Below are positions 34,829 through 44,063 of a stretch of 64,000 nt of DNA, in pieces. The stretch spans positions 359,001 through 423,000 of the forward strand of contig NZ_JAPEPT010000002.1 in assembly GCF_026339995.1 (NCBI RefSeq). The letters are read 5' to 3'. The stretch is from Streptomyces sp. NBC_01481. Lineage in GTDB: Bacteria > Actinomycetota > Actinomycetes > Streptomycetales > Streptomycetaceae. The position numbers and the translations under genes were made by a program. The notes under the pieces are model-generated. The model worked only from the letters and a program-made list of their open reading frames with translations. It had not been told where the DNA came from and searched no databases. Position 1 is the stretch's first letter, and each line of letters begins with the position of its first letter.

Positions 34829-35165
34829 CGCTGCCAGTTGAGGACGTTACGGAAGGTGGGCACAGCGCAACACCCCCTTCGGGCCCAATCTTGAATGGCC
34901 CGAACGGACTATGCGTACGCGGCAGATCACCCAGGGGAGTGAGCTGAGGGCATACGTCACTATCCCGACAAAAAGGGACAGATTAGTTGAGTCACAACGG
35001 ACGTCGGGCGACGCATGAGGCGGATTCGGACAGCAGCCCGCCGGCTTCGGGTACAGCGGGAATCCGGGAAGGCCTTGATGCAGAACCGCACTGCTGTGAC
35101 AGTTGTGAGCAGCTTAGGCCAAGGCCTATACGCGTGTCCGGCGAATGAGAACGTAGGCTGCCCCC
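34829..35165. promoter_or_regulatory. Divergent wblA / penicillin-binding-protein promoter region
   Basis: 337 bp without a credible gene, AT-richer than the flanks around 34960-35000 (AAAAAGGGACAGATTAGTTGAG). It must hold the wblA promoter (minus strand) and the PBP promoter (plus strand). A TAGGCT -10 element at 35154-35159 sits six bases before the PBP ATG, suggesting a leaderless transcript. I cannot place the wblA promoter with confidence. Confidence 0.5.
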
Positions 35166-37397
35166 ATGCCAAAGAAGCGCTCCGGCGGAGGTCTGACAGG
35201 GCCCCAGCAGGCCGCCAAGTTCCTCGGTGTCAGCGTGCTCTCCGGAGCCGTGCTGGCAGGCATCGCCCTGCCCGCCGTCGGTGCGCTGGGCCTCGCGGCC
35301 AAGGGAACGGTCAAGGGATTCGACGAGATCCCGGCCAATCTCAAGACTCCGCCGCTGAGTCAGCGCACCACGATCCTGGACTCGCAGGGCGGGCAGATCG
35401 CCACGGTCTACTCACGCGACCGCACGGTGGTGTCGCTCAAGGACGTCTCCCCGTACATGCAGCAGGCGATCGTCGCGATCGAGGACTCACGCTTCTACGA
35501 GCACGGCGCGATCGACCTCAAGGGCGTCCTGCGCGCGCTCAACCGCAACGCGCAGTCGGGCGCCGTCTCCCAGGGCGCCTCGACCCTGACCCAGCAGTAC
35601 GTGAAGAACGTCTTCGTCGAGGAGGCCGGCGACGACGCCGACAAGGTCGCCCAGGCCACCCAGCAGACGATCGGCCGCAAGATCCAGGAACTGAAGTACG
35701 CGATCCAGGTCGAGGAAGAGCTGGGCAAGAAGAAGATCCTGGAGAACTACCTCAACATCACCTTCTTCGGGCAGCAGGCGTACGGCATCGAGGCCGCCTC
35801 CAAGCGCTACTTCTCCAAGTCCGCCAAGAACCTGAAGCTGGAGGAGGCGGCGATGCTCGCGGGCATCGTGCAGTCCCCCAGCCGCTACGACCCGGTCAAC
35901 GACACACAGGAGGCGACCAAGCGTCGCAACACCGTGCTGCAGCGCATGGCCGACGTCCACGACATCACCCAGGCGGAAGCGGACAAGGCGAAGGCGGCGC
36001 CGATCGGTCTGAAGGTCAGCAAGCCGAAGAACGGCTGCATCACGGCCGTCAACGGCGCGGGCTTCTTCTGTGACTACGTACGCGAGGTGTTCCTGTCCGA
36101 CCCGGTCTTCGGCAAGACCAAGGAGGACCGGGCCAAGGTCTGGAACCAGGGCGGCCTGACGATCAAGACGACGCTGGACCCGCAGGCCCAGAAGTCGGCC
36201 CAGAAATCGATCAAGGAACACGTCTACAAGACGGACCAAGTCGCCACCGCAGTGACGATGGTCCAGCCCGGCACCGGCAAGATCGTGGCGATGGGCCAGT
36301 CCAGGCCGTACGGCTTCGGCAAGACCGAGACCCAGATCAACTACTCGGTCAACCAGGGCATGGGCGGCTCGAACTACGGCTTCCCGGTCGGCTCGACCTT
36401 CAAGCCCTTCGTGGCGGCAGCGGCGATAGAGCAGGGCAAGCCGCCGACGCAGGTGTATCCGGCGCCTTACGAGATGCCCTACCCCTCCCAGGTGGCGACC
36501 TGCAGCGGAAAGCCGTGGGTCAACCTCGGCAACCAGCGGCTGGAGAACGAGAACGAGAAGGAGGTCGGTCCGTACGCCCTCAAGGAGGCGATGGCGAAGT
36601 CGGTCAACACCTACTTCGTTCAGATGATCGCCGACATCGGTCTCTGCCCGGTCATGGAGATGACGCAGAAGCTCGGAGTGGTGCAGGGCAACGGCAAGAA
36701 GCTCCCCGAGGAGCCCTCGCCGCTGACCCTGGGCTCCACCGGTATCTCGCCGCTGACCATGGCCAACGCGTACGCGACCTTCGCCAACCGCGGCACGTAC
36801 TGCACCCCCACCGCGATCGAGTCGATCGAGACGGCCGACCGCAAGAACCTCGAGGTCCCGAAGTCCACCTGCGGCAAGGTCATGTCCGAGCAGACGGCGG
36901 ACACCATCAACACCCTGCTGCGCGGAGTGATCGACTCCGGTACGGGTCAGCAGGCCGGTCTCCAGAGCCGTGACAACGCGGGCAAGACGGGTACGACCGA
37001 CGGCCGCAGGAACGCCTGGTTCGTCGGCTACACCCCGAACCTGTCCGCCGCCGTCTGGGTCGGCAGCCCCACCCAGCAGGTGAAGATGGAGCGCATCTAC
37101 ATCGGCGGCGAGTACCAGGACAAGGTCTTCGGCGGTCAGGTCCCCGGACCCATCTGGCGCGACGCGATGACCGGGGCCCTGGAGGGCAAGGAAGCGCCGC
37201 CGTTCATCACCGTCCCGATCCCGGACCCGCCCAAGCAGAAGCCGGAGAAGCCGGAGGGCGGCAAGCCCGGTGACCACCGGGGTCAGGACAACGGCGGGCA
37301 GGACCCGTTCCCGGACATCTCGATCCCGCCGGACCTGATCGGCGGCGGGAACAACCGCGGCCAGGGGAACGGCGGGACGACCGGCGCATTCCCGTAG
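35166..37397 (+). CDS. Bifunctional class A penicillin-binding protein (PonA2-like)
   Basis: A 743-residue peptidoglycan synthase. An N-terminal membrane anchor (about 20-45) is followed by a GT51 transglycosylase domain with the EDSRFYEHGAIDLKG signature and TLTQQYVKN. The transpeptidase domain has the SxxK motif GSTFKPF, the SxN motif KSVNTYF and the KTGTT box. A Pro/Gly/Asn-rich tail follows (about 690-743). It builds and cross-links cell wall glycan outside the membrane. It is the ortholog of ponA2 (Rv3682). Conserved Cys residues in the transpeptidase part (TCSGKPW, YCTPTAI, TCGKVM) are typical of this extracellular branch. Confidence 0.95.
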   Translation: MPKKRSGGGLTGPQQAAKFLGVSVLSGAVLAGIALPAVGALGLAAKGTVKGFDEIPANLKTPPLSQRTTILDSQGGQIATVYSRDRTVVSLKDVSPYMQQAIVAIEDSRFYEHGAIDLKGVLRALNRNAQSGAVSQGASTLTQQYVKNVFVEEAGDDADKVAQATQQTIGRKIQELKYAIQVEEELGKKKILENYLNITFFGQQAYGIEAASKRYFSKSAKNLKLEEAAMLAGIVQSPSRYDPVNDTQEATKRRNTVLQRMADVHDITQAEADKAKAAPIGLKVSKPKNGCITAVNGAGFFCDYVREVFLSDPVFGKTKEDRAKVWNQGGLTIKTTLDPQAQKSAQKSIKEHVYKTDQVATAVTMVQPGTGKIVAMGQSRPYGFGKTETQINYSVNQGMGGSNYGFPVGSTFKPFVAAAAIEQGKPPTQVYPAPYEMPYPSQVATCSGKPWVNLGNQRLENENEKEVGPYALKEAMAKSVNTYFVQMIADIGLCPVMEMTQKLGVVQGNGKKLPEEPSPLTLGSTGISPLTMANAYATFANRGTYCTPTAIESIETADRKNLEVPKSTCGKVMSEQTADTINTLLRGVIDSGTGQQAGLQSRDNAGKTGTTDGRRNAWFVGYTPNLSAAVWVGSPTQQVKMERIYIGGEYQDKVFGGQVPGPIWRDAMTGALEGKEAPPFITVPIPDPPKQKPEKPEGGKPGDHRGQDNGGQDPFPDISIPPDLIGGGNNRGQGNGGTTGAFP

Positions 37398-37436
37398 GAA
37401 GTCAGCAGCAGTCGCGTAGAGGTAGTCATGTACGAA

Positions 37437-37472
37437 CCGAGGGGACCCGGCCGGGCGGCCGGGTCCCCTCGG
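37437..37472. terminator. Strong bidirectional terminator
   Basis: A perfect 16-bp stem (37437-37452 with 37457-37472, opening CCGAGGGGACCC) around a GGGC loop, in the convergent gap between the PBP and YqeY genes. Confidence 0.85.
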
Positions 37473-37494
37473 TCGTGCTGTGTCTGTGCGCGGC

Positions 37495-37959
37495 TCAGCC
37501 CGCGAGGAGCTGCTTCACCGCGGCGGCCACCCGGCCGCCCTCGGCACGCCCCGCCACCTTCGGGTTCACGATCTTCATGACGGCCCCCATGGCCCGCGGC
37601 CCCTCGGTGCCGGCGGCCTTGGCCTCCTCGACGGCCTGCGCCACGATCGCGCCCAGCTCGTCGTCGGACAGCTGCTGGGGCAGGTACGCGTCGAGCAGCA
37701 CGCCCTCGGCCAGCTCCCGCTCGGCCGACTCGGTCCGACCACCCTGCTGGAACGCCTCGGCAGCCTCGCGGCGCTTCTTCGCCTCCTTGGCGATCACCTT
37801 CTGCACCTCGTCGTCGGAGAGCTCGCGCGCCGTCTTGCCGCCGACCTCCTCCTTCGTGATCGCGGTGAGGGTCAGCCGGAGTGTGGAGGAGCGCAGTTCG
37901 TCGCGCGCCCTGATGGCGGCGGTGAGGTCTTCCTGGAGCTTGGACTTGAGGCTGGTCAT
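37495..37959 (-). CDS. GatB/YqeY domain protein
   Basis: A 154-residue cytoplasmic protein of the YqeY family, started at the ATG at 37959 (MTSLKSKLQEDLTAAIRARD). Conserved parts include LRLTLTAITKEEVGG and the C-terminal GAVMKIVNPKVAGRAEGGRV. The family resembles the tRNA-binding tail of GatB and may interact with tRNA or amidotransferases, but no reaction is established. It lies inside the otherwise mycobacteria-like block between the ponA2 and metallophosphoesterase genes. Confidence 0.9.
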   Translation of the reverse strand: MTSLKSKLQEDLTAAIRARDELRSSTLRLTLTAITKEEVGGKTARELSDDEVQKVIAKEAKKRREAAEAFQQGGRTESAERELAEGVLLDAYLPQQLSDDELGAIVAQAVEEAKAAGTEGPRAMGAVMKIVNPKVAGRAEGGRVAAAVKQLLAG

Positions 37960-38133
37960 GGGGTCCAGTGTGGCAGGTGGGTCGATGTCCCTGCCCGTGC
38001 ATTTCGCGGCGGCGGCCCGGACAGGCCGCGGAACCCCTCGTGCGTATGTTTGTAAGACTGCCGACATATGGCGGCCGCACGATGGCGATGACGACGTCGC
38101 CTTTCGGACACCGCCCGTTGACACGCTGCCCAG

Positions 38134-39570
38134 ATGCTGGTGCTCCCCGTCTCCGTCGACACCCGCCGCTGCCAACTGCTCGGCCTGGTGGGCTCGGCAG
38201 CGCTTGCCGCGGGTGGCGTGACCGCCGGCGCCCTGCCCGTACGGAATGCTCTCGCACCGGAGTCGGGCCGGGCCGCCCTCGGACTGGTCGCCGCGTACTT
38301 CGGACTCGTCCTGCTGGTAGCGGCCTGGGCGCTGCTGGGGCGGGCGGTCCGCGGTCCCAAGCCGCCCGGGCGGCGCACCCTGCTGCTCACGCTCGGGCTG
38401 TGGGCGGCCCCGCTGCTGCTTGCGCCGCCGCTGTTCAGCCGGGACGTGTACAGCTATCTCGCGCAGGGCGCCATGGTCGACGCGCAGATCGACGTCTACA
38501 CGCACGGGCCCTCGCGGCTCGGCGGACCGCTGCCCGCCGAGGTGGCGCCGCTGTGGCAGCACACCCCGACTCCGTACGGACCGCTCTTTCTCGCCTGCGC
38601 CCGCGCCATCACCGACTTCACCCGCAGCGAAGTATTCACCGGCGTGCTCGGGATGCGGCTCGTCGCCCTGCTCGGCGTCGCCGTGATGGTCTGCTGCCTG
38701 CCCGCGCTGGCCCGGCACTGCGGGGCGGACCCGGCAGCCGCGCTCTGGCTCGGGGCGCTCAATCCGCTGGTGCTGCTGCATCTTGTCGGCGGTGCCCACA
38801 ATGACGCGATCATGCTCGGCCTGCTGGGCGCCGGTCTGGTGGCGGCGCTGGGGCGCTGGCCGATCGTCGCGGTCGTCCTGGTCACGCTCGCGGCCCTGGT
38901 GAAAGCGCCCGCCGCGCTGGGGCTGCTGGCCGTCGCCCTGCTCTGGGCCCGGCAGCTAGACGGCCGTACGCCACGGGTGAGGGCCGCGGCGGCGGTCCTG
39001 GGGATCAGCGCCGCCACCACGGCGGTGACCACCGCCCTGACCGGCACCGGATACGGATGGATAGGCGCCCTGGACACCCCGGTCTCGCCGCAGAACTGGT
39101 CGCTCACCTCCTCCCTCGGCCGTATGACCGGCGCACTGCTGGAAAACGCGGGCAGCGGGCTCGCCCAATTCGCCGCGCCCGCCTGGCACTTGGCGGGCCT
39201 CGGCGCCACCGCCCTGGCCGTACTGCTCGCTTGGCGGCGCCACCACCGGCTGCGCCCGGTGTACGCACTCGGGCTGAGCCTGATCGCGGTGGCCGTCCTC
39301 GGACCGGCGATAAGGCCTTGGTACGTGCTGTGGGGGCTGTTCCTGATAGCCGCGGCCGGACCCGACAGTTGGGTGCGCCGGACGGTCGCCGTCGCGAGCG
39401 GAGTCCTGGCCCTGGCCGTACTGCCGAGCGGCTTCGCGCCCGAGGGACCGCAGGTGGCGCTGGCGACCTGCGGCGGAGTCCTCGCCGTACTCGCGCTGTG
39501 GTGCGCCCACCGCATGACGGAGCGCGCCACGGCCCGCGCCGGGACGGACCCGCTGGGGAGCACCGCATGA
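38134..39570 (+). CDS. MptB-like polyprenol-phosphate-mannose-dependent mannosyltransferase (GT-C)
   Basis: A 478-residue polytopic protein with about a dozen membrane helices. The first outer loop carries FSRDVYSYLAQGAMV, the acidic catalytic motif of the MptB/MptA family. GGAHNDAIMLGLLGAGL and AIRPWYVLWGLFLIA are also family-typical. In mycobacteria such enzymes extend the mannan core of lipomannan using decaprenyl-phosphomannose outside the membrane. The product in a streptomycete is unknown. It forms a probable operon with the next two genes. There is no ribosome site of note. Confidence 0.85.
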   Translation: MLVLPVSVDTRRCQLLGLVGSAALAAGGVTAGALPVRNALAPESGRAALGLVAAYFGLVLLVAAWALLGRAVRGPKPPGRRTLLLTLGLWAAPLLLAPPLFSRDVYSYLAQGAMVDAQIDVYTHGPSRLGGPLPAEVAPLWQHTPTPYGPLFLACARAITDFTRSEVFTGVLGMRLVALLGVAVMVCCLPALARHCGADPAAALWLGALNPLVLLHLVGGAHNDAIMLGLLGAGLVAALGRWPIVAVVLVTLAALVKAPAALGLLAVALLWARQLDGRTPRVRAAAAVLGISAATTAVTTALTGTGYGWIGALDTPVSPQNWSLTSSLGRMTGALLENAGSGLAQFAAPAWHLAGLGATALAVLLAWRRHHRLRPVYALGLSLIAVAVLGPAIRPWYVLWGLFLIAAAGPDSWVRRTVAVASGVLALAVLPSGFAPEGPQVALATCGGVLAVLALWCAHRMTERATARAGTDPLGSTA

Positions 39571-39613
39571 CGAAGAGGCCGGGGAGCCGCCGGACGATGC
39601 CAGGGAGCGCCAC

Positions 39614-40954
39614 ATGTCGATGACCAGAGCCACGGCCATGACCTGGCCGACGACCACGCGCGGACGGCTGTCCCTCGTCGGGGGGCTGGCGGCCGCCGTC
39701 GGACTCTTCCTGGCCACGGTCCCGCTGCATCGGGACTGGTTCGACCTCGGCGTGTACTACGGAACCGTCGAGTCGTGGACCGACGGCGGACGCATCTACG
39801 ACTATCTGGTCCCGGGGACGCACTACGGCTTCACCTACCCGCCGTTCGCCGCCGTGTGCATGCTCCCGATGACCCTGGTCGACTGGCAGAGCGCCGTCGC
39901 GATCAGCGTGCTGCTCAACCTCGCGGCGGCCGGAGCGGTGCTGTACTGGTCGGCCGGAACCGTCGTCCGGCGGCAGGGCTGGAGCCGGTGGTTCACCTTT
40001 GCCGTCGCGGGCTGTCTGTTCGTCCTGCTGGAGCCCGTCCGCGACACCTTCAGCTTCGGCCAGGTCAATCTGCTGCTCCTCGCACTCGTACTGTCCGACG
40101 CCTGGCTCCTGTCCACGGGCCGCGGCCGCTTCGCGGGCTTCGGCATCGGCCTGGCCGCCGCGATCAAGCTCACCCCGGCCGTCTTCATCGGCTACCTCCT
40201 GGTCACCCGCCGCTGGCGAGCCGCCGCCACCGCCACGGGCGTCGCGACCGGCGCCACACTGCTCGCCATGTGGGTGGCGCCCGACGCCTCGCGGGTCTAC
40301 TGGACCGAGGCGATGTGGAACACCGACCGGGTCGGCTCGCTCGCGTACGTCTCCAACCAGTCCTGGCAGGGAGTCGTCGCCCGGCTCTCGGAATCCGACG
40401 CCCCCAGCCGCACGGTCTGGGCGCTCGGCGTGATCGTGATCCTCGGCCTGTGGGCCTGGCGCGCCCGCCGGGCCGTGGCCGCCGGAGACGAACTCGCGGG
40501 CTTCGCCGTGACCGGCCTCACGGCCTGCCTCATCAGCCCGGTCACCTGGGTGCACCACCTGGTCTGGGTGTTCCCGGCACTGGCCGTCCTCATCGACGCG
40601 GGTCTGCGCCTTCAGAGGGGTGACCCGAGACGGCGCCGCCTGCTGCGCTGGGCGGGCGGGATCTACGTCATCCTGTGCAGCAGCGTCGTATGGCTGTGGA
40701 GCTGGGACGCTACGGGCATCGACGGCTTCCTCGGCAGCAATACGTACGTCTGGATCTGTCTCGGTCTGCTCATCGCGCTTCCCCTGCGGGAAGGGGCGGC
40801 CGCCGCCCGCCCGCTCCCCCACCACGCCGGGTCTGCAACGATGGGCGCATGCGCGCACGCTACGGAGTACCCCTGGGAATCACGGCAGTCGGCGCGGCAG
40901 GCCTCGCCTACGCCGCCGGCTTCGAAGCCCGCTCCTTCCGCCTCCGACGGCTGA
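39614..40954 (+). CDS. GT87/DUF2029-type membrane mannosyltransferase
   Basis: A 446-residue polytopic protein. HRDWFDLGVYYGTVESWTDGG in the first loop contains the Asp motif of DUF2029 GT-C enzymes (PimE-like). GFTYPPFAAV and SNQSWQGVVARL are also family features. It probably adds alpha-1,2-mannose from a polyprenol donor. The last 105 nt overlap the start of the metallophosphoesterase gene in another frame, and the final 40 residues are Pro/Ala/Ser-rich and probably not structural. A start six bases later is equally possible. Confidence 0.82.
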   Translation: MSMTRATAMTWPTTTRGRLSLVGGLAAAVGLFLATVPLHRDWFDLGVYYGTVESWTDGGRIYDYLVPGTHYGFTYPPFAAVCMLPMTLVDWQSAVAISVLLNLAAAGAVLYWSAGTVVRRQGWSRWFTFAVAGCLFVLLEPVRDTFSFGQVNLLLLALVLSDAWLLSTGRGRFAGFGIGLAAAIKLTPAVFIGYLLVTRRWRAAATATGVATGATLLAMWVAPDASRVYWTEAMWNTDRVGSLAYVSNQSWQGVVARLSESDAPSRTVWALGVIVILGLWAWRARRAVAAGDELAGFAVTGLTACLISPVTWVHHLVWVFPALAVLIDAGLRLQRGDPRRRRLLRWAGGIYVILCSSVVWLWSWDATGIDGFLGSNTYVWICLGLLIALPLREGAAAARPLPHHAGSATMGACAHATEYPWESRQSARQASPTPPASKPAPSASDG

Positions 40955-41775
40955 CGGTCCCCGTCCTGCCGCACGGGATGCGCCCGCTGCGCGTACTCCA
41001 GGTCTCCGACATCCACATGGTGTGCGGCCAGCGCAAGAAACGGACATGGCTCCAGTCCCTGGCGGGCCTGCGCCCGGACTTCGTGGTCAACACCGGCGAC
41101 AACCTGTCCGACCCGGACGGCGTACCCGAGGTCCTCGACGCGCTGGGCCCGCTTCTCGAGTACCCCGGTGTCTACGTCTTCGGCTCGAACGACTACTACG
41201 GCCCCACGCTCCGCAACCCGGGCCGCTATCTGATCGAGAAGGCCCAGGGCCGACACGGCCTGAACGGCAACGCCCCGGCAGTGGGCGTGGTCCACAACCC
41301 GTGGGAAGAGCTGCGCGACGCCTTCGACACGGCGGGCTGGGTGAACCTGAGCAACAGCCGCGGCAGCCTGAAGCTCGACGGCTACGAACTCGCGTTCACG
41401 GGCCTCGACGACCCACACGTCAGGCGCGACCGCTACGACCGCGTCGCCGGCGGCCCGGACACGGCCGCCGACCTCTCCCTGGCCGTGGTCCACGCCCCGT
41501 ACCTGCGCACGCTCGACGCTTTCACGGCGGACGGCTACCCCCTGATCCTGGCGGGCCACACCCACGGCGGCCAGCTGTGCATCCCCTTCTACGGCGCCCT
41601 GGTCACCAACTGCGACCTGGACACGGCCCGCGTCAAGGGCCTCTCGACCCACCAGAACGCCGGAAACGTCTCCTACCTGCACGTCTCGGCGGGCTGCGGC
41701 ACGAGCCGCTACACGCCCGTGAGGTTCGCGTGCCCGCCGGAAGCAACGCTGCTCACACTGGTGGCGCGGGACTGA
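40849..41775 (+). CDS. Metallophosphoesterase (Rv3683-like)
   Basis: A 308-residue calcineurin-fold phosphoesterase. An N-terminal hydrophobic stretch (about 5-25) may anchor it in the membrane. The metal ligands are visible in VSDIHM, NTGDNLSD, GSNDYYGP, VVHAPY and GHTHGGQ, in the correct order. It starts inside the preceding glycosyltransferase gene. The substrate is unknown. The ortholog closes the conserved block directly before the tRNA-Pro gene. Confidence 0.9.
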   Translation: MRARYGVPLGITAVGAAGLAYAAGFEARSFRLRRLTVPVLPHGMRPLRVLQVSDIHMVCGQRKKRTWLQSLAGLRPDFVVNTGDNLSDPDGVPEVLDALGPLLEYPGVYVFGSNDYYGPTLRNPGRYLIEKAQGRHGLNGNAPAVGVVHNPWEELRDAFDTAGWVNLSNSRGSLKLDGYELAFTGLDDPHVRRDRYDRVAGGPDTAADLSLAVVHAPYLRTLDAFTADGYPLILAGHTHGGQLCIPFYGALVTNCDLDTARVKGLSTHQNAGNVSYLHVSAGCGTSRYTPVRFACPPEATLLTLVARD

Positions 41776-41864
41776 GGCGGCCCCGGGAGATGCGCGAAAA
41801 CCGGATTTCGTCCAGGGGCGCGGGTGGGCTAAAGTAATCGATGTCGCCGCGACAGCGGTGACAT

Positions 41865-41938
41865 CGGGGTGTAGCGCAGCTTGGCAGCGCGCTTCGTTCG
41901 GGACGAAGAGGTCGTGGGTTCAAATCCCGCCACCCCGA
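41865..41938 (+). tRNA. tRNA-Pro(CGG)
   Basis: A 74-nt cloverleaf. The acceptor stem CGGGGTG pairs with CACCCCG, the anticodon stem CTTCG pairs with CGAAG around the loop TTCGGGA (anticodon CGG), and the T loop is GGGTTCAAATCCC. There is no encoded CCA. From position 41895 onward the sequence belongs to the att repeat of the integrated element, so the 3' part has been restored by the integration. Confidence 0.97.
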
Positions 41939-41939
41939 C
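41895..41939 (+). repeat. attL (45-bp direct repeat, tRNA-Pro 3' part)
   Basis: Identical to 49798-49842, beginning CGTTCGGGACGAAG and ending CCACCCCGAC. It covers the anticodon loop through one base past the tRNA end. Confidence 0.9.
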
Positions 41940-41946
41940 GCTGGTC

Positions 41947-41980
41947 AGAGGGCACATACGGAGATCCGTATGTGCCCTCT
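41947..41980 (+). terminator. Element-borne terminator after tRNA-Pro
   Basis: A perfect 16-bp stem (AGAGGGCACATACGGA with its complement 41965-41980) with GA between the arms, eight bases after the tRNA. It lies inside the element and replaces the native terminator found past attR at 49856-49894. Confidence 0.85.
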
Positions 41981-42088
41981 GTCGTGCTCGGGGGGCCAAA
42001 CAGGGGGCCAAACGAAGTTGATCAGGCCACGGCGCTGCCTCTCCTCCCCCCTCCCTTGATCATCTTCGGAGGTGTCGTCCATCGCCTC
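41981..42088 (-). pseudogene. Relic of an integrase C-terminus
   Basis: Reading the minus strand gives EAMDDTSEDDQG...GLINFVWPPVWPP. This parallels the end of the integrase at 42756 (EAMDDIFAEDQEG...RLIKFVWPSVRP). No more of the gene is present. It is probably the leftover tail of an earlier or second integrase at the same tRNA. The surrounding 42089-42467 region shows no gene. Confidence 0.65.
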
Positions 42089-42467
42089 GCCCCCTCCGTG
42101 GAGCCCGGTCGAAGCAGTCGACCATCTGCTTCCGCTGGGGTACGAAGCGACCAGAGCGACGCACGCCCCGGACAGAGGTGCACAACCCGACGTGCAGATG
42201 GACGGAGCACGTCCGAACACCCTGTAACGTGATATCCGTTCGTGCCGCGCAACGCGGTGCCTCATCTGTGTCCGTCAGTGGTCTCTTAGACGGGCAGGGC
42301 TTCAAGTCGAACATTTGAAAGAAAACGGAAAGCAGAAATCGAGGGCGACATGGCATACCCATGGCTGCTCCGGGATGCTTTCCTGCGCTCGGACCAGCCT
42401 GATGAGCTCCGGTCCGAGCAAGTCCGTTCGGATCGGCCCTGCACGCTAGGAGGGGATCCGAGCACGG

Positions 42468-42620
42468 ATGAAGGAAAAGATCATTGCAGGACTGGCCATT
42501 GCCGGGCTTGTTCTGTTCGGAATTCAGTACCTGGCTCACGGTGTGAGCGACGCGGCTACCGCCACCTTCGACACCCTTACCGAGGTACGTGAAGCCTGGC
42601 ACGATTTCCACAGCGACTGA
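42468..42620 (+). CDS. 50-residue single-span membrane protein of the element
   Basis: ATG with AGGAGGG 12 bases upstream. It opens MKEKIIAGLAIAGLVLFGIQ, continues with a membrane helix to about residue 25, and ends with an acidic/aromatic tail (REAWHDFHSD). A clear terminator follows ten bases after the stop. It is below usual length cutoffs. No family is recognised; single-span peptides of this kind can be toxins, entry-exclusion or small structural proteins. Confidence 0.6.
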   Translation: MKEKIIAGLAIAGLVLFGIQYLAHGVSDAATATFDTLTEVREAWHDFHSD

Positions 42621-42629
42621 CCCATGAGA

Positions 42630-42659
42630 AGCCCCCTCGGAGTCATCTCCTTGGGGGCT
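42630..42659 (+). terminator. Terminator after the small membrane protein gene
   Basis: AGCCCCC (42630-42636) pairs with GGGGGCT (42653-42659), with an inner GGAG/CTCC pair. Confidence 0.65.
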
Positions 42660-42755
42660 CTCTTCAGTCCGCGGTTCGGACCGCGTGCGGCACTGGCCAA
42701 GCTGGAGTAGGCCACGACACGCCGACGGACGCTTCTGCGAACGCAATGGCCGCTT

Positions 42756-43993
42756 TCATACCTGAGGCCGAACCGAGGGCCAAACGAATTTGATCAGGCG
42801 CGCGTCGCCCTCTTCCTCGTCTTCCGTATCTTCCCCTTCCTGATCTTCAGCGAAGATGTCGTCCATCGCTTCGGCACCCTTCGTGATCACGGGCCGGAGC
42901 TGCTTGCGGTAGACAGCCTCCGTTGTGGCCTGACTGCTGTGCCCGACAAGCAGAGCGATCGCCTCCAGAGGGATGCCGTGGTCGGAGAGCAGGGACACGA
43001 AGCTGTGCCGCAGCTCCCGCGGCGTCCACTCGGGCTTCAGCCCCGCCTTCTTCACGATGGCCTTGAAGTCGCGCCGAACGTTGGCGGCATCAAGCGGTTC
43101 GCCGTTCCGCGTCGTGAAGACAAGGCCGGTCGGACTCCACTCCTTCCCCTTCGACGCGCGCTCCTGCTTCTGCCACCTCAGATGCTCTTCGAGTACGTCG
43201 ACCACCTGCTTCGGCAGAGCAATGGTCCGTCGGCTCTTCCTGGTCTTGGTCTCGCCGTGCTTGCGCACCGAGCGCCATACGGCGACGTGCGACGGAACAC
43301 CGTCCTTCGTTTCCAGGAAGACGTGATCCCAGGTGAGGGGCCGCGCCTCTTCCGTGCGAACGCCGCTGAGGAGCGAGAGAACGAGGTAGGCGTACAGTCG
43401 CGATCCACGCGCAGCAGCGAGAACAACCTTCGCCTGCTCCAAGTTCAGTGCCTTGCTGGGACGGCCGGGGCGACCCTCGGGCACGCTGACGAGAAGGGCG
43501 ACATTACGCACAGCCATGTCCCTGCGCTGAGCGTGCGCGATAGAGCGGCGCAGGATGGCGAGCAGGTCGCGAAGGCTCCGTGTCGCGAGAGCTTCGGCCC
43601 TGTCGTCCAACCAGTCGTCAACGTCGTCCGCGCTGAGTTCCCTCAGCTTGGCCTTTCCAATGAGCGGGATCAGGTGCTTGCCCGCCATCGTGCGGTTCTT
43701 GCCGACAGTCTTCGCGTCCCGTCCCTTCAGACCTCGTTCCAACCAGTCGCTCACTGCTTCCATCACGGTGTAGTTGGCAGGCGACTTGACACCAGTCTGT
43801 ACCTCCTTCTTCAAGTCCCTGATTTTCTGGCGGACTTCGGTCTTCGTCTTGCCGTACACCTTCGGTCGACGGCGCTTGCCATTCGGGGCGTGGCCAGTGA
43901 GACAGCCCCCACATAGCAGTTCTTCGCCGCGTCCCAATAGATCGTGTCCTCACCGTGGCCTGCCCTTCGGGCGCGCTTCGCGGTCTCGGTCAT
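42756..43993 (-). pseudogene. int: AICE tyrosine integrase with an apparent one-base frameshift
   Basis: The main frame (42756 to about 43890) encodes a tyrosine recombinase with the N-terminal SAM-like domain and the catalytic domain: Arg in LSGVRTEEARPL, HxxR in TPRELRHSFVSLL, His/Gly in LLVGHSSQ and the Tyr in TTEAVYRKQL. The expected N-terminus MTETAKRARRAGHGEDTIYW..GAVSL is in another frame, from the ATG at 43993. The two join at SL/GHAPNGKRRRPK if one base is restored near 43890-43895. As it stands, translation would need a TTG at 43937 within the second frame. The element is probably immobile unless this is a sequencing error. Confidence 0.8.
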
Positions 43994-44013
43994 GCTGTGT
44001 TGTGCCTCCAAAG

Positions 44014-44046
44014 ACCAGGGCCGCACCCTGAAGGTGCGGCCCTGGT
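44014..44046 (-). terminator. Terminator between xis and int
   Basis: A perfect 14-bp stem (ACCAGGGCCGCACC, 44014-44027, with 44033-44046) around CTGAA, placed between the excisionase stop and the integrase start. Confidence 0.75.
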
Positions 44047-44063
44047 GAGATAGGTGGGGGAGT

